This document shows positions 43,970 through 52,466 of a DNA stretch of 64,000 nucleotides, in pieces. Position numbers and translations under genes: made by a program. The stretch is from contig NZ_JYFE01000037.1 in the NCBI RefSeq assembly GCF_000877395.1, forward strand, positions 1 to 64,000, given 5' to 3'. The notes below the pieces were generated by a model, which did not search any database, was not told the DNA's origin, and was given only the letters and a program-made list of their open reading frames with translations. Within the stretch, counting starts at the first letter, position 1; the number at the start of each line of letters is the position of its first letter. This stretch comes from Jannaschia aquimarina. GTDB taxonomy: Bacteria; Pseudomonadota; Alphaproteobacteria; Rhodobacterales; Rhodobacteraceae.

Positions 43970-45379
43970 TCACGATGCCGGCTCTCGGTTGGAGATCGCC
44001 CTGGCCGCCGTCTCGCCGGCGATCCGGCCGAACACGGTCCCGATCGTCATGCCGATGCCGGCCAGATATCCCTGTCCCAGCACGTTGCCGGCCATGATCT
44101 CGCCGGCCGCGAAGACATTCGGACTGGCCGTGCCGTCGAACAGGACGCGGGCATCGCGGTTCACCCGCACGCCCATATAGGTGAACGTGATCCCGGGCCG
44201 CAGCGTGTAGGCCCGGAACGGCGGAGTTTCGATGGGACGCGCCCAGTGGGATTTGGGCGGGTCCAGACCTTCGGTCCGGCAATCGTCGTGGATCGTATGA
44301 TCGAACGTGCCGGGGCGGCAGGCGGCATTGAAATCGTCCACCGTCTTGCGCAGCGTATCGGGCGCGACGCCGATCTTTCCCGCCAACCCATCCAGATCGT
44401 CGTCGATCTCGGGCGGAAAGACCGACGGCATGAAGAGATCGGCGGATTTCGCGTCGATGATCACATGGCCGATCTGATCGGGCTGCGCGGCGACGAGTCG
44501 CCCCCAGATGGCGTAGCGCTTGGGCCAGAAGTCTTCCCCTTCGTCATAGAAGCGCTGGCCCTGTGCGTTCACGACAATCCCGAACGGCACGCAGTCGAGA
44601 CGCGTCACGATCCCGCCGTCGAATTTCGGCGCGCGGCCGTCCACGGCGACGGCGTGGCACTGGTCCGCCTCGCCGACGCGGTCGGCGCCTGCGTCGAGCA
44701 TCAGGCGGAGAACCCCGCCGGTATTGTAGGGCGTCCCGCGGATCAGGAAGTTGCGGGCCGCGGGGCCCCACCCCTCTTCCAGCCAGTCAAGATTGGCTTC
44801 GAACCCGCCCGAAGCCGCGACGAAGGCGCGGGCCTCGATCCGTTCGGATCGCGGATGGTCCCCGTCCCACTCGGCCTCGAGCGTCGCGCCAAGGAAGAAT
44901 CCGTCCTCGACCTCTATGGCGGCGACGCGGGTGTCGTAACGGATGGCGACGCCCAGATCCTCGGCCATGCGGTAGAGCGCGTTCAGCATCGACCGGCCGC
45001 CGCCCAGGAAGAACGCGTTGGTTCGCCCCAGCGACAGGGTTCCGCCCAGAGACGGCTGGAACCTGACCCCCTGCGCTTCGAGGAAGTCCCAGATCTCCTT
45101 CGATCTTTGCAGGGTCAGCTCGGCCAGTTCGGTGTCGGTGTTGCCCTTCGTGACCCGCATCAGGTCATCGAGATATTCGTCCACGGGATAAGGCCCGGTC
45201 AAAATGCCGTTGCCCTCGTCATGGGCGACGCGGCAATTCCGCGTATGCCGGGTATTCCCGCCTCGCATCGCCTTGGGCGCCGCCTCCGCGACGAGGACGC
45301 GCGCGCCCCCCCGCGCCGCGCAGATCGCCGCGCAGAGGGCCGCGTTCCCGCCGCCAGCGATCAGGACGTCGTAGCTCAT
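43970..45379 (-). CDS. tcuA: FAD-dependent tricarballylate dehydrogenase TcuA-like
   Basis: This 469-residue flavoprotein is of the fumarate-reductase/succinate-dehydrogenase type. The FAD site is YDVLIAGGGNAALCAAICAA (residues 3-22). GGNTRHTRNCRVAH, SLGGTLSLGRTNAFFLGGG and the end GEIMAGNVLGQGYLAGIGM follow the TcuA pattern. It would oxidise tricarballylate or a similar tricarboxylate to cis-aconitate, passing electrons to TcuB. Its ATG overlaps the aldehyde dehydrogenase stop (ATGA). Confidence 0.87.
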   Translation of the reverse strand: MSYDVLIAGGGNAALCAAICAARGGARVLVAEAAPKAMRGGNTRHTRNCRVAHDEGNGILTGPYPVDEYLDDLMRVTKGNTDTELAELTLQRSKEIWDFLEAQGVRFQPSLGGTLSLGRTNAFFLGGGRSMLNALYRMAEDLGVAIRYDTRVAAIEVEDGFFLGATLEAEWDGDHPRSERIEARAFVAASGGFEANLDWLEEGWGPAARNFLIRGTPYNTGGVLRLMLDAGADRVGEADQCHAVAVDGRAPKFDGGIVTRLDCVPFGIVVNAQGQRFYDEGEDFWPKRYAIWGRLVAAQPDQIGHVIIDAKSADLFMPSVFPPEIDDDLDGLAGKIGVAPDTLRKTVDDFNAACRPGTFDHTIHDDCRTEGLDPPKSHWARPIETPPFRAYTLRPGITFTYMGVRVNRDARVLFDGTASPNVFAAGEIMAGNVLGQGYLAGIGMTIGTVFGRIAGETAARAISNREPAS

Positions 45380-46758
45380 GCGAGACCCGAGAAGGTCACG
45401 AGGCGCTCGTGAGTCATCTCGCGGATGGCGTAGCGTGGCCCTTCCTGTCCGAAGCCGGACAGCTTGACGCCGCCATAGGGCATCAGGTCCACGCGCGACG
45501 ACGAGGTCTCGTTGATATGAACGCCGCCGACATGCAGGCCGCGCGCGGCCGTGAAAGCCGCCCCGATATCCTGTGTAAAGATGCCCGTCGCAAGGCCGTA
45601 GGGCGTCGCGTTCACCCGCGCGATCGCGTCGTCCAGCCCGGTGACGGGAATCAGCGCGGCGACCGGCCCGAAGGCTTCGGCCTCCAGAAACGCAGACGCG
45701 GGGTCCGAAATGACGGTCGGCTGCATCAGAGGCCCCGCACGCGTGCCGCCGGTCAGGATGGTTGCGCCGCGCAGCATCCCTTCGACCCGAGCGGCGGCAT
45801 CCTCGGATATGAGGGGACCGACATCCGTGCCACGGTCTGACGGGTCGCCTGCGACGAGCGCCTCGGCCTCGGCGACGTAGGCATCCCGGAAGGCCTCCAT
45901 CGCGCTGTCCGCCACATACAGCGTCTGGATCGACGTGCAGACCTGCCCGGCCTTGCGGAAGGAGGCGCCGGCGCATTTCGCCGCGATCTCCGCGGGGTCG
46001 CCGTCGAGGACGATGGTCGATGCAATGGACCCGAGCTCCATCTGAGTGCGACGCAGGCCCGCCGCCTGCTGTATCGCCCGCCCCACTGCCGTCGATCCGG
46101 TAAAGGCGAAGAAGGCCGGGCGCGGGTCGTCCAGCAACAGCCGCGCGACATCCGCCCCCCCCTGCAAAGTCTGGACCGCACCGGGGGGAAAGCCCGCTTC
46201 GAGAAGGGCCCGGACCAGCAGATTGGCCGCGCCGGGAGTCTTCTCGGACGGTTTCAGGATGACGGCGTTCCCAGCAGCCAGGCCCGGCCCGACCTTGTGG
46301 GCGGGTGTGTTGAGCGGCGCGTTGAATGGGGTGATGGCGACGACGGTCCCGACCGGGACCCGCATCGTGAACCCGATCCGCCCCGCGACGGCCGCATCGA
46401 ACGGGACCATCTCGCCCGTGATCCGCGTCGCTTCCTCGGCCGAGAGCCGAAGAGTGTTGAGCGCGCGCGAGATTTCCCCATCGCAATCCCGGCCCGGAAA
46501 ACCAGCCTCGGCGATCATCGTTTCGCGAAGGTCCGCGCGCCGCGCGTCCAGCAGGTCCGCCGCGCGGTGCAGGGCCGCCGAACGCTCGGGCGGAGAGAGG
46601 GGGGCCTCGGCATACCGGGCGGCCGCCGACAGCGCATCCGCGACGTCCCCGCCGCCCGCGACACGGATTGGGTCGAGCTCGGTCAGATGGTACTTGTCCA
46701 GCACCGGCAGGGCGGGGCCGTCCCCCCGCTCCGCCCCATCGACGATGGAGCCCGGCAT
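45376..46758 (-). CDS. Aldehyde dehydrogenase family protein
   Basis: This is a 460-residue NAD(P)-dependent aldehyde dehydrogenase. VAITPFNAPLNTPAHKVGP and KPSEKTPGA form the cofactor site, the Glu is in MELGSIAS and the catalytic Cys in KAGQVCTSIQ. It is placed between the ThDP decarboxylase-like gene (sharing one base, TGATG) and tcuA. A plausible role is oxidation of the aldehyde released when a 2-oxo acid is decarboxylated. Confidence 0.9.
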   Translation of the reverse strand: MPGSIVDGAERGDGPALPVLDKYHLTELDPIRVAGGGDVADALSAAARYAEAPLSPPERSAALHRAADLLDARRADLRETMIAEAGFPGRDCDGEISRALNTLRLSAEEATRITGEMVPFDAAVAGRIGFTMRVPVGTVVAITPFNAPLNTPAHKVGPGLAAGNAVILKPSEKTPGAANLLVRALLEAGFPPGAVQTLQGGADVARLLLDDPRPAFFAFTGSTAVGRAIQQAAGLRRTQMELGSIASTIVLDGDPAEIAAKCAGASFRKAGQVCTSIQTLYVADSAMEAFRDAYVAEAEALVAGDPSDRGTDVGPLISEDAAARVEGMLRGATILTGGTRAGPLMQPTVISDPASAFLEAEAFGPVAALIPVTGLDDAIARVNATPYGLATGIFTQDIGAAFTAARGLHVGGVHINETSSSRVDLMPYGGVKLSGFGQEGPRYAIREMTHERLVTFSGLA

Positions 46759-48347
46759 CAGAACTGCGCCGCGTACTGGGCCGGGTCGATCCGCGCCCCG
46801 ATCACCAGCGGGACGTCGCCCGTATCTGTCGACAGCGCGTCTTGCAGGGCACTCTCTGTGTCGGCCATCACGCCGTGGCAGCCCATGGACACGGCCAGCG
46901 GCACGATCGCCGTCTCTTCGATCACGGTTCCGGTCGACGGGACCTGCCGGGCCATCTGCTTGAGTTCGATCCGGTTCAGGGAGTTATCGACGAAGACGAC
47001 AACCTTGAGGCCCAGCTTCAAGGAAGCGGCCAGGCGTAACTCCCCCTGCACCATGGCAAGGCCGCCGTCGCCCATGAAGCTGACCACCGGCGCGTCCGGC
47101 ATCAGATGCTTGGCCGCGATCCCTGCGGGCAGCGAGAACCCCATCGAGGAAAGCCCGTTCGTCATCAGGAACCGTCTCGGACCGGACGGGCGCCACCCCT
47201 GCCCCACCAGAAGCTTGTGCGAGCCCACATCGACGCTTGCGATCGTATCCGCGGGCAGCACGTCGCGCGCGACACGGATCACGTCCGACGGATTGAGAGC
47301 ACCGCTCACCCGGCCCGAGTCGAAATCGGCCCGGAGTGCGTCACGGTGGGCCGCGATATCCTTCTCCGGCCAACCGTCGCTTTCGGGCACCGCATCGGCC
47401 AGCATGGCGAGGATCGGTCCGATCGGCCCCGTCATCTCGGTCTCGGCGGCATAGATCTGATCCGTGTTCGGCACCCGGTCGATATGGATCACCGGGGCCG
47501 TGACGGACCAAGGCTTGATCAACTCGACCGCATCGAACCCCGCGCAGATGACGAGATCGGCGGACTTCAAGAAGTCCCACATCGGCGCCTGACAGGCCAT
47601 GTCCAGCGTACCGGCAAAACGCGGGTGATCCTCGGACACCGTGCCTTTCGCCATGGGACCGGCCACGATGGCCGCGCCGATCCGGTCTGCGAGGGCCACG
47701 ATCTGTTCGCCGCATCCGTCCTGCATCGCCGAGATGCCGAAAAGGATCAGGGGACGGCGCGCCTCGGCGATCCGGCGCTCGGGCATGGTACCCGAGTGGA
47801 TCAGGACGGATGCGGCGGTTTCCGTTGGCGGCACGAGGATCGCGTCGTCCTGCGCCTCTGCCGTCACGTGATCGGCATGCATGGTCAAATGGACGGGGCC
47901 CGGACGGGGCGCCATCGCAGTCCGGTGCGCCTTGCGCAGGACGTGGCCGACGGTGTTCGGTGCGACCTCCGCTGCCCATTTGCTGACCGGCGCGAACAAG
48001 GCCCGCTGGTCGACGACCTGATGGGTGAAGGTGGGCGCGCGTTTGGTGTCGATCTGTCCCGAGAGCGCGATCATCGGGACCCTGTCCAGCCAGGCATTCG
48101 CGACGGCGTTCACGAGGTTGGTCGATCCGGGGCCAAGCGTCGACAGACAGACCCCTGGCTTTCCGGTCAGCATGCCCGCCGCCTCGGCCATCAGTCCCGC
48201 CGTCCCCTCGCGCCGCGCCAGAACGAAGTCGTGGCCCTCGGTCCGGAGCGCCTCGAGAAAGCCGACCGAAGGATCGCCAGGATAGCCGAAGACCGTGCCG
48301 ATCCCCGCCTCTCGGAGATAGCGCGCGCAGACGTCAGACAGGTTCAT
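46758..48347 (-). CDS. ThDP-dependent enzyme, acetolactate-synthase-like
   Basis: This is a 529-residue thiamine-diphosphate enzyme. The catalytic Glu is E47 in ARREGTAGLMAEAAG, the central domain carries STLGPGSTNLVNAVANAWLD, and the ThDP motif is GDGGLAMVQGEL ending in VDNSLNRIE. True acetolactate synthases are slightly longer and lie beside ilvH, which is absent here, so decarboxylation or ligation of another 2-oxo acid is more likely. It is the first gene of the operon that runs to the DUF1932 gene, and its start faces the GntR-like operator. Confidence 0.88.
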   Translation of the reverse strand: MNLSDVCARYLREAGIGTVFGYPGDPSVGFLEALRTEGHDFVLARREGTAGLMAEAAGMLTGKPGVCLSTLGPGSTNLVNAVANAWLDRVPMIALSGQIDTKRAPTFTHQVVDQRALFAPVSKWAAEVAPNTVGHVLRKAHRTAMAPRPGPVHLTMHADHVTAEAQDDAILVPPTETAASVLIHSGTMPERRIAEARRPLILFGISAMQDGCGEQIVALADRIGAAIVAGPMAKGTVSEDHPRFAGTLDMACQAPMWDFLKSADLVICAGFDAVELIKPWSVTAPVIHIDRVPNTDQIYAAETEMTGPIGPILAMLADAVPESDGWPEKDIAAHRDALRADFDSGRVSGALNPSDVIRVARDVLPADTIASVDVGSHKLLVGQGWRPSGPRRFLMTNGLSSMGFSLPAGIAAKHLMPDAPVVSFMGDGGLAMVQGELRLAASLKLGLKVVVFVDNSLNRIELKQMARQVPSTGTVIEETAIVPLAVSMGCHGVMADTESALQDALSTDTGDVPLVIGARIDPAQYAAQF

Positions 48348-48386
48348 AACGGGGCTCCCGGCGAGGTCGAAGAGGACTGGACCAGA

Positions 48387-48408
48387 ATTGAATACGCTTG
48401 TATGCAAT
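48387..48408. promoter_or_regulatory. Palindromic GntR/FadR-type operator candidate
   Basis: The 22-bp site has half-sites ATTGAATAC and GTATGCAAT around GCTT. The arms match in eight of nine positions. TTG-N-ATAC...GTAT-N-CAA resembles operators of FCD-type GntR regulators. It lies in the 84-base gap between the divergent ThDP-enzyme operon and the SDR-gntR pair, the expected place for autoregulation and control of both sides. Confidence 0.6.
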
Positions 48409-48431
48409 CTGACGTCAACAGGGAGGCGCAG

Positions 48432-49181
48432 ATGGATCTGATGCTGGATGGCAAGCGTGCCGTCGTGACCGGAGGCAATGCCGGGATCGGGCGCGCGATC
48501 GGACGCATGCTCGCGGCGGAAGGCGCACACGTTCTGCTGACCGGGAGGAATACGGAAACGCTTGGGACCGCCCGGGAGGAGATCGAGGCGGACGGCGGTA
48601 CCGCTCATACGATGGTCGCCGACCTCTACGATGGCGATGTCGCGCAACTCATCGCCGCCGAAGCCGGGAAGACGCTGGGCGGCGCAGATATCCTGATCAA
48701 CAACGCCGGCGGGTCACGCCCCTTCGGTAAGGACGCGACCGAGGAACAATGGGACGAGGCGCTGACGCTCAACTTCACCCGTCCTCGCCAGATCGCCCAC
48801 GCCTTGCTGCCGCCGATGCAGGCGGCGGGCTGGGGGCGCCTGATCCATATCACCGGCAAGTCCGAGCCCGAAGGCGTCAACGGTGCCTTCTGTGCCAAGG
48901 CGGGCATCCATTCCTGGTCCAAGGGGCTGAGCCGCGAAGTCGGAAACGACGGAATCACGTCCAACTGCATCGCACCGGGCCGGATCATGTCGGACCAGAT
49001 CCGGCGGAACTACTCGCCCGAATACCGCGCGGAGCAATCCCGGACCGAGATCCCCGTCGGCCGTTACGGTGAACCGGAGGAGCTGGCGGCATTGGCCGTG
49101 TTCCTGGCCTCTCCGCTTGCATCCTATATTACGGGGACCATGATCGCCGTGGATGGCGGCCTGCGGCGCTACCAGTTCTGA
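48432..49181 (+). CDS. SDR family oxidoreductase
   Basis: This is a 249-residue short-chain dehydrogenase. TGGNAGIGRAIG is the cofactor site and NNAGG the structural motif. The usual catalytic Tyr-x3-Lys position reads GAFCAKAGIHSWSK, so the Tyr appears replaced by Phe or Cys next to the Lys. HITGKSE stands where the Ser is expected. Activity may therefore be altered. GGAGG lies five bases before the chosen ATG; an upstream ATG (48402) has no such signal and lies inside the operator. It is probably co-transcribed with the GntR gene. Confidence 0.85.
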   Translation: MDLMLDGKRAVVTGGNAGIGRAIGRMLAAEGAHVLLTGRNTETLGTAREEIEADGGTAHTMVADLYDGDVAQLIAAEAGKTLGGADILINNAGGSRPFGKDATEEQWDEALTLNFTRPRQIAHALLPPMQAAGWGRLIHITGKSEPEGVNGAFCAKAGIHSWSKGLSREVGNDGITSNCIAPGRIMSDQIRRNYSPEYRAEQSRTEIPVGRYGEPEELAALAVFLASPLASYITGTMIAVDGGLRRYQF

Positions 49182-49206
49182 GGCGCCCGCTCGCAGCATG
49201 ACCATC

Positions 49207-49211
49207 GGAGG
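49207..49211 (+). promoter_or_regulatory. Shine-Dalgarno that fixes a CTG start for the GntR gene
   Basis: GGAGG ends five bases before CTG at 49217. The reading frame is closed upstream by TGA at 49199, and no ATG, GTG or TTG occurs before the DNA-binding helices, so this site selects the CTG. Confidence 0.65.
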
Positions 49212-49216
49212 ACGCC

Positions 49217-49855
49217 CTGACCACCGCCGCCACAGCCTACGATGCGATCCGGGACCGCATCCTCTCCGGGGGAATCAGGCCGGGCGACCGCCTTCGCGAA
49301 GCCACGCTGGCCGACGAACTCGGTCTGTCCCGGACACCCGTACGAGAGGCGATGCGTCGCCTCGAACAGGACGGATTGATCGCTCATGTGCCTCACAAGG
49401 GTGCCACCGTTCGCGCGCTGGACACGCAGCAGATGACCGAGCTCTATCTGGTGCGGGAGGTGCTTGAGGGCACGGCCGCGCGGCTTGCGGCACAACATGC
49501 CTCGGAAGCCGAGATCGCGGCCCTGCGCGAATTGCTGGCCGGCCAGCCCTCGGAGGCCGAGGATGCGGGCGCCGCCGAGGCGAGCCGCAGGAACGCGGTT
49601 TTCCACGGCGCGATCAGAGACGCGGCGCACAACCGGTTTCTGCTGGCGGCGATGGAGGGGGTCCACGCCTCGCTCGCCCTGCTCGGACCGACAACGCTGG
49701 GATTGCGCGGCAGGATTTCCGCCGCCGCGCAGGAACATGCGGCAATCCTCGACGCCATCGCGGCCCGCCGTCCCGATGCCGCCGAAGAGGCCGCGCGCGA
49801 ACATATCCGGCAAGCCCATCGCGCACGCCTTCGCCTGGTCTACGGGACCGAATGA
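49217..49855 (+). CDS. GntR-family (FCD type) regulator with probable CTG start
   Basis: This is a 212-residue FadR-subfamily regulator. The winged helix reads AYDAIRDRILSGGIRPGDRL and LADELGLSRTPVREAMRRLE, and the all-helical FCD effector domain follows (VREVLEGTAARLAAQ, HGAIRDAAHN). The HTH region lies wholly upstream of the first ATG (49352), so that start would delete the DNA-binding domain. The only sensible start is CTG with GGAGG five bases upstream. It lies 35 bases after the SDR gene and is the natural ligand of the palindrome at 48387-48408. Confidence 0.85.
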   Translation: MTTAATAYDAIRDRILSGGIRPGDRLREATLADELGLSRTPVREAMRRLEQDGLIAHVPHKGATVRALDTQQMTELYLVREVLEGTAARLAAQHASEAEIAALRELLAGQPSEAEDAGAAEASRRNAVFHGAIRDAAHNRFLLAAMEGVHASLALLGPTTLGLRGRISAAAQEHAAILDAIAARRPDAAEEAAREHIRQAHRARLRLVYGTE

Positions 49856-50619
49856 AGGCCAGCGCAAAAGCCCGCGATGAGGTTCGCGACCACGTCCGGC
49901 GCCTCGACCGGGGGAAGATGACCGACGCCGTCCAGGACCTCTGCCCTTGCGTTCGGGAGGGCCGCAGCCAACGCGCGGATCGTGTCCGGGCCGGTCGACG
50001 GGTCCTGTCCCCCGCCGAGGCAGAGGCAGGGCAGCGCCAGCCGGGCGAGGTCTGGCGTCAGATCCGTCGCGCCGATGGCGGCACAGGCGGCGGTGTATCC
50101 TTCCACCGGTTGGGCGGACAGCGCGTGGCGCGCTCCGGCGACGATCTCGGGATGGGCAGCGGCAAAGCCCTCCGAGAACCATCGGCGGACCTGTTCGCGC
50201 GCGAACAGCGCCATCCCTTCGCGGCGGACGCGCGCGGCGCGCTCGGAATACCTCGCCGCATCCCCGATCTTGGCGGCGGTCGCGCAGAGCACGAGGCCCC
50301 GGATCCGGCCGGGCTCGTCGAGTGCGGCACGCATCGCGATCTGTCCGCCGATGGAGAGACCGCAGAGGATTGCGCCTTTGGGGGCGAGCGCGAGCAAATC
50401 CGCCGCATGATCCGCGAGCCGCGGCCCTGCACCCCCCGAAAGGCCGTGGCCACGCATGTCATAGAGCGTCAGCCCCCAGTCCCGAGGCAGACGTTCCGCC
50501 ACGCCCTCCCACGCCCACAACCCGGCCCCGAGCGCATGGATGAAAGCGACCTCGGGCGCACCGGCTTCGGCCTTGCGCCGGCGGACCCGCAGGGCCGTTC
50601 CCCGAACCTCCTCGAACAT
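49840..50619 (-). CDS. Alpha/beta hydrolase, 3-oxoadipate-enol-lactonase-like
   Basis: This is a 259-residue alpha/beta hydrolase. The nucleophile Ser is in CGLSIGGQIA, the acid is probably Asp in GGGQDPSTGP and the His in GVGHLPPVEAP. The oxyanion start is FIHALGAGLWAWEGV. The pattern resembles PcaD lactonases and ester hydrolases, but no protocatechuate genes are close. It is convergent with the GntR gene and overlaps its end by 16 bases. Confidence 0.82.
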   Translation of the reverse strand: MFEEVRGTALRVRRRKAEAGAPEVAFIHALGAGLWAWEGVAERLPRDWGLTLYDMRGHGLSGGAGPRLADHAADLLALAPKGAILCGLSIGGQIAMRAALDEPGRIRGLVLCATAAKIGDAARYSERAARVRREGMALFAREQVRRWFSEGFAAAHPEIVAGARHALSAQPVEGYTAACAAIGATDLTPDLARLALPCLCLGGGQDPSTGPDTIRALAAALPNARAEVLDGVGHLPPVEAPDVVANLIAGFCAGLHSVP

Positions 50620-50657
50620 GGTAGAACCATCGACCGCCCGGCGCGCGGGGGCAAGCG

Positions 50658-51413
50658 ATGGATCTGACCGTTCTGATGGAGCTGGGGCCGCTGGTCGTCG
50701 CGGCGGTGATCCTCGCGGCCTTCCTCACCTCCATCATCCACGGGGCGACGGGGATCGGCGGTGGCTTTCTTTTGGCGATCGTGCTTGCGCCGCTGATCGG
50801 GGTGGTGGCGGTCGTGCCGGTGCTGGCCGTGACCCTGACGATCAGCGGCGTGGCCCGGCTGTTCTTCAACCGCGATGCGGTCGCCTGGAAGGCCTATGGC
50901 TGGGTGATGCTGACCACCATCCCCGCCGTGGCCATCGGCGCGCTGCTCTACGGCTATCTGAATGCCACGACGATCGCCCTGATCCTCGGGACCACGATCC
51001 TGGTTTCCGTACCCGCGCGCAGATGGGCCGCGAAGCGGGAGATCACGGCCGGTCCGCGCGCGCTGAGCGGGGCGGGAACCGTCTACGGTTTCATCTCCGG
51101 CGCGAGCGTCGGGGCCGGGATGCTGCTGATCCCCTTCCTTCTCGGCTACGGGCTGTCGCGGCGGGAATTCGTCGGCTCCCTTGCCGCCATCGCGCTGACG
51201 ATGAATGTCGCGCGCACGGCCGTCTTCGGCGGGACCGACATGCTGGATGGCGGCTGGCTTGCCCTGGGCCTCGTCTGCGGCCTGGCCACCCTGCCCGGCA
51301 ACTGGGTCGGACAACGCCTTCTGCGGGGCATGAAGGCCGACCGCCATGCGCTGGCCATCGACGTGCTGACGATCTTCGGGGGCCTCAACTTCTATCGCAT
51401 CGCACTGGGCTGA
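50658..51413 (+). CDS. TSUP (TauE/SafE) family membrane permease
   Basis: This 251-residue integral membrane protein has about seven to eight helices and the family repeats HGATGIGGGFLLAIVLAPLI and SGASVGAGMLLIPFLLGYG. TSUP proteins export or import sulfite, sulfonates or small organic anions. It is divergent from the alpha/beta hydrolase and its last 22 bases overlap the convergent LysR gene. It may export an anion made by the adjoining pathways, but the substrate is not known. Confidence 0.85.
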   Translation: MDLTVLMELGPLVVAAVILAAFLTSIIHGATGIGGGFLLAIVLAPLIGVVAVVPVLAVTLTISGVARLFFNRDAVAWKAYGWVMLTTIPAVAIGALLYGYLNATTIALILGTTILVSVPARRWAAKREITAGPRALSGAGTVYGFISGASVGAGMLLIPFLLGYGLSRREFVGSLAAIALTMNVARTAVFGGTDMLDGGWLALGLVCGLATLPGNWVGQRLLRGMKADRHALAIDVLTIFGGLNFYRIALG

Positions 51414-52339
51414 GCGCCGAGCTCGCGGGCACGCTGAGGCGGGAGGCCCTGCGCTTCGAGGAATCCGTCGGCCACTTCGCGCGTCAGCCGGACCAGTTCC
51501 TGCGCTTCGGGGCCAAGCTCCTGACCGCGCAGGAAGTGCATCCCGAACGCCATCCGGTAGCGTGGCGCGATCGGAACGCAGGTCAGCCGCTCGGGCCAGG
51601 CCGAGGGCAGCATCGGATCGCAGATGGTCACGCCGGTCCCCTGCATCACCAATTGGCAGGCGAGCATGGCCTGACTGACCTCGACCACGGGCCGCAGCAA
51701 GGCGTTGGCATGGCCGAAGATCGCCTCGGTCTGTTGCCGAAGCAGCGTGCCGGGACTGAGCGTCAGGAATGCCTCGCGCGTCAGATCCTCGACGGTGACG
51801 GCTTCCGCCTTGGCCAATCGGTGCCCGACAGGCAGCACCGCGACCGCCGGCAACTCGAACAACAGCCGCGTGTCGATATCGCGATGCCGCGCCGGCAGGC
51901 TCGACAGGCCGAGATCGAAGCGCTGCCCGGTGATCCAGGTCTCGAGCAGGCGCCTCGGCTGGATGTCCACCGACAGATCCACCTCCGGATGGGCAGCCTT
52001 GAAGCGGGCCACCACCGGCGCCGTGATCGCGGTGCTGAGCCGCGGCATGGAAACCAGCCTGACACGACGACGCGAACCGGCACGAATCTCGGCGGCGAAA
52101 TCGCCGATCCGTTCCAGCCCGGACAGGACGGGCTGGATCTCCTGCAGAAACGCGCGCCCCGTTTCGGTCGGTCGCAATTGCCGGCCGGTACGGTCGAACA
52201 GCTCCAGCCGCAGCTCCCGCTCCAAAGCCGAAATCGACCGCGAGAGTGCGGGCTCCGAGATGTTGAGAACACGCGCGGCGGCGCTGAGGGTCCCGTGCTC
52301 GACCACGAGTTGGAAAGCCCGGAGGGCGTCTATCTTCAT
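51392..52339 (-). CDS. LysR-family transcriptional regulator
   Basis: This 315-residue LysR protein starts at the methionine giving MKIDALRAFQLVVEHGTLSA and has the helix-turn-helix AAARVLNISEPALSRSISAL. The effector domain follows. It is divergent from the second TTT operon (tctC starts 128 bases away), so control of that transporter is likely. A longer reading adds 16 residues with no upstream signal. Confidence 0.92.
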   Translation of the reverse strand: MKIDALRAFQLVVEHGTLSAAARVLNISEPALSRSISALERELRLELFDRTGRQLRPTETGRAFLQEIQPVLSGLERIGDFAAEIRAGSRRRVRLVSMPRLSTAITAPVVARFKAAHPEVDLSVDIQPRRLLETWITGQRFDLGLSSLPARHRDIDTRLLFELPAVAVLPVGHRLAKAEAVTVEDLTREAFLTLSPGTLLRQQTEAIFGHANALLRPVVEVSQAMLACQLVMQGTGVTICDPMLPSAWPERLTCVPIAPRYRMAFGMHFLRGQELGPEAQELVRLTREVADGFLEAQGLPPQRARELGAQPSAMR

Positions 52340-52466
52340 CGAACCCGACTCTTGCGTTTCTTGCAAGAGAACCGGCGACCTTCTCAATTGTAAAGGGTGC
52401 CGTCGGCGTGGCAGCCTGTCGCAGCAGGCGCCGCAGAGAACAACGCGGCCCGCAAGGGAGGATAAG

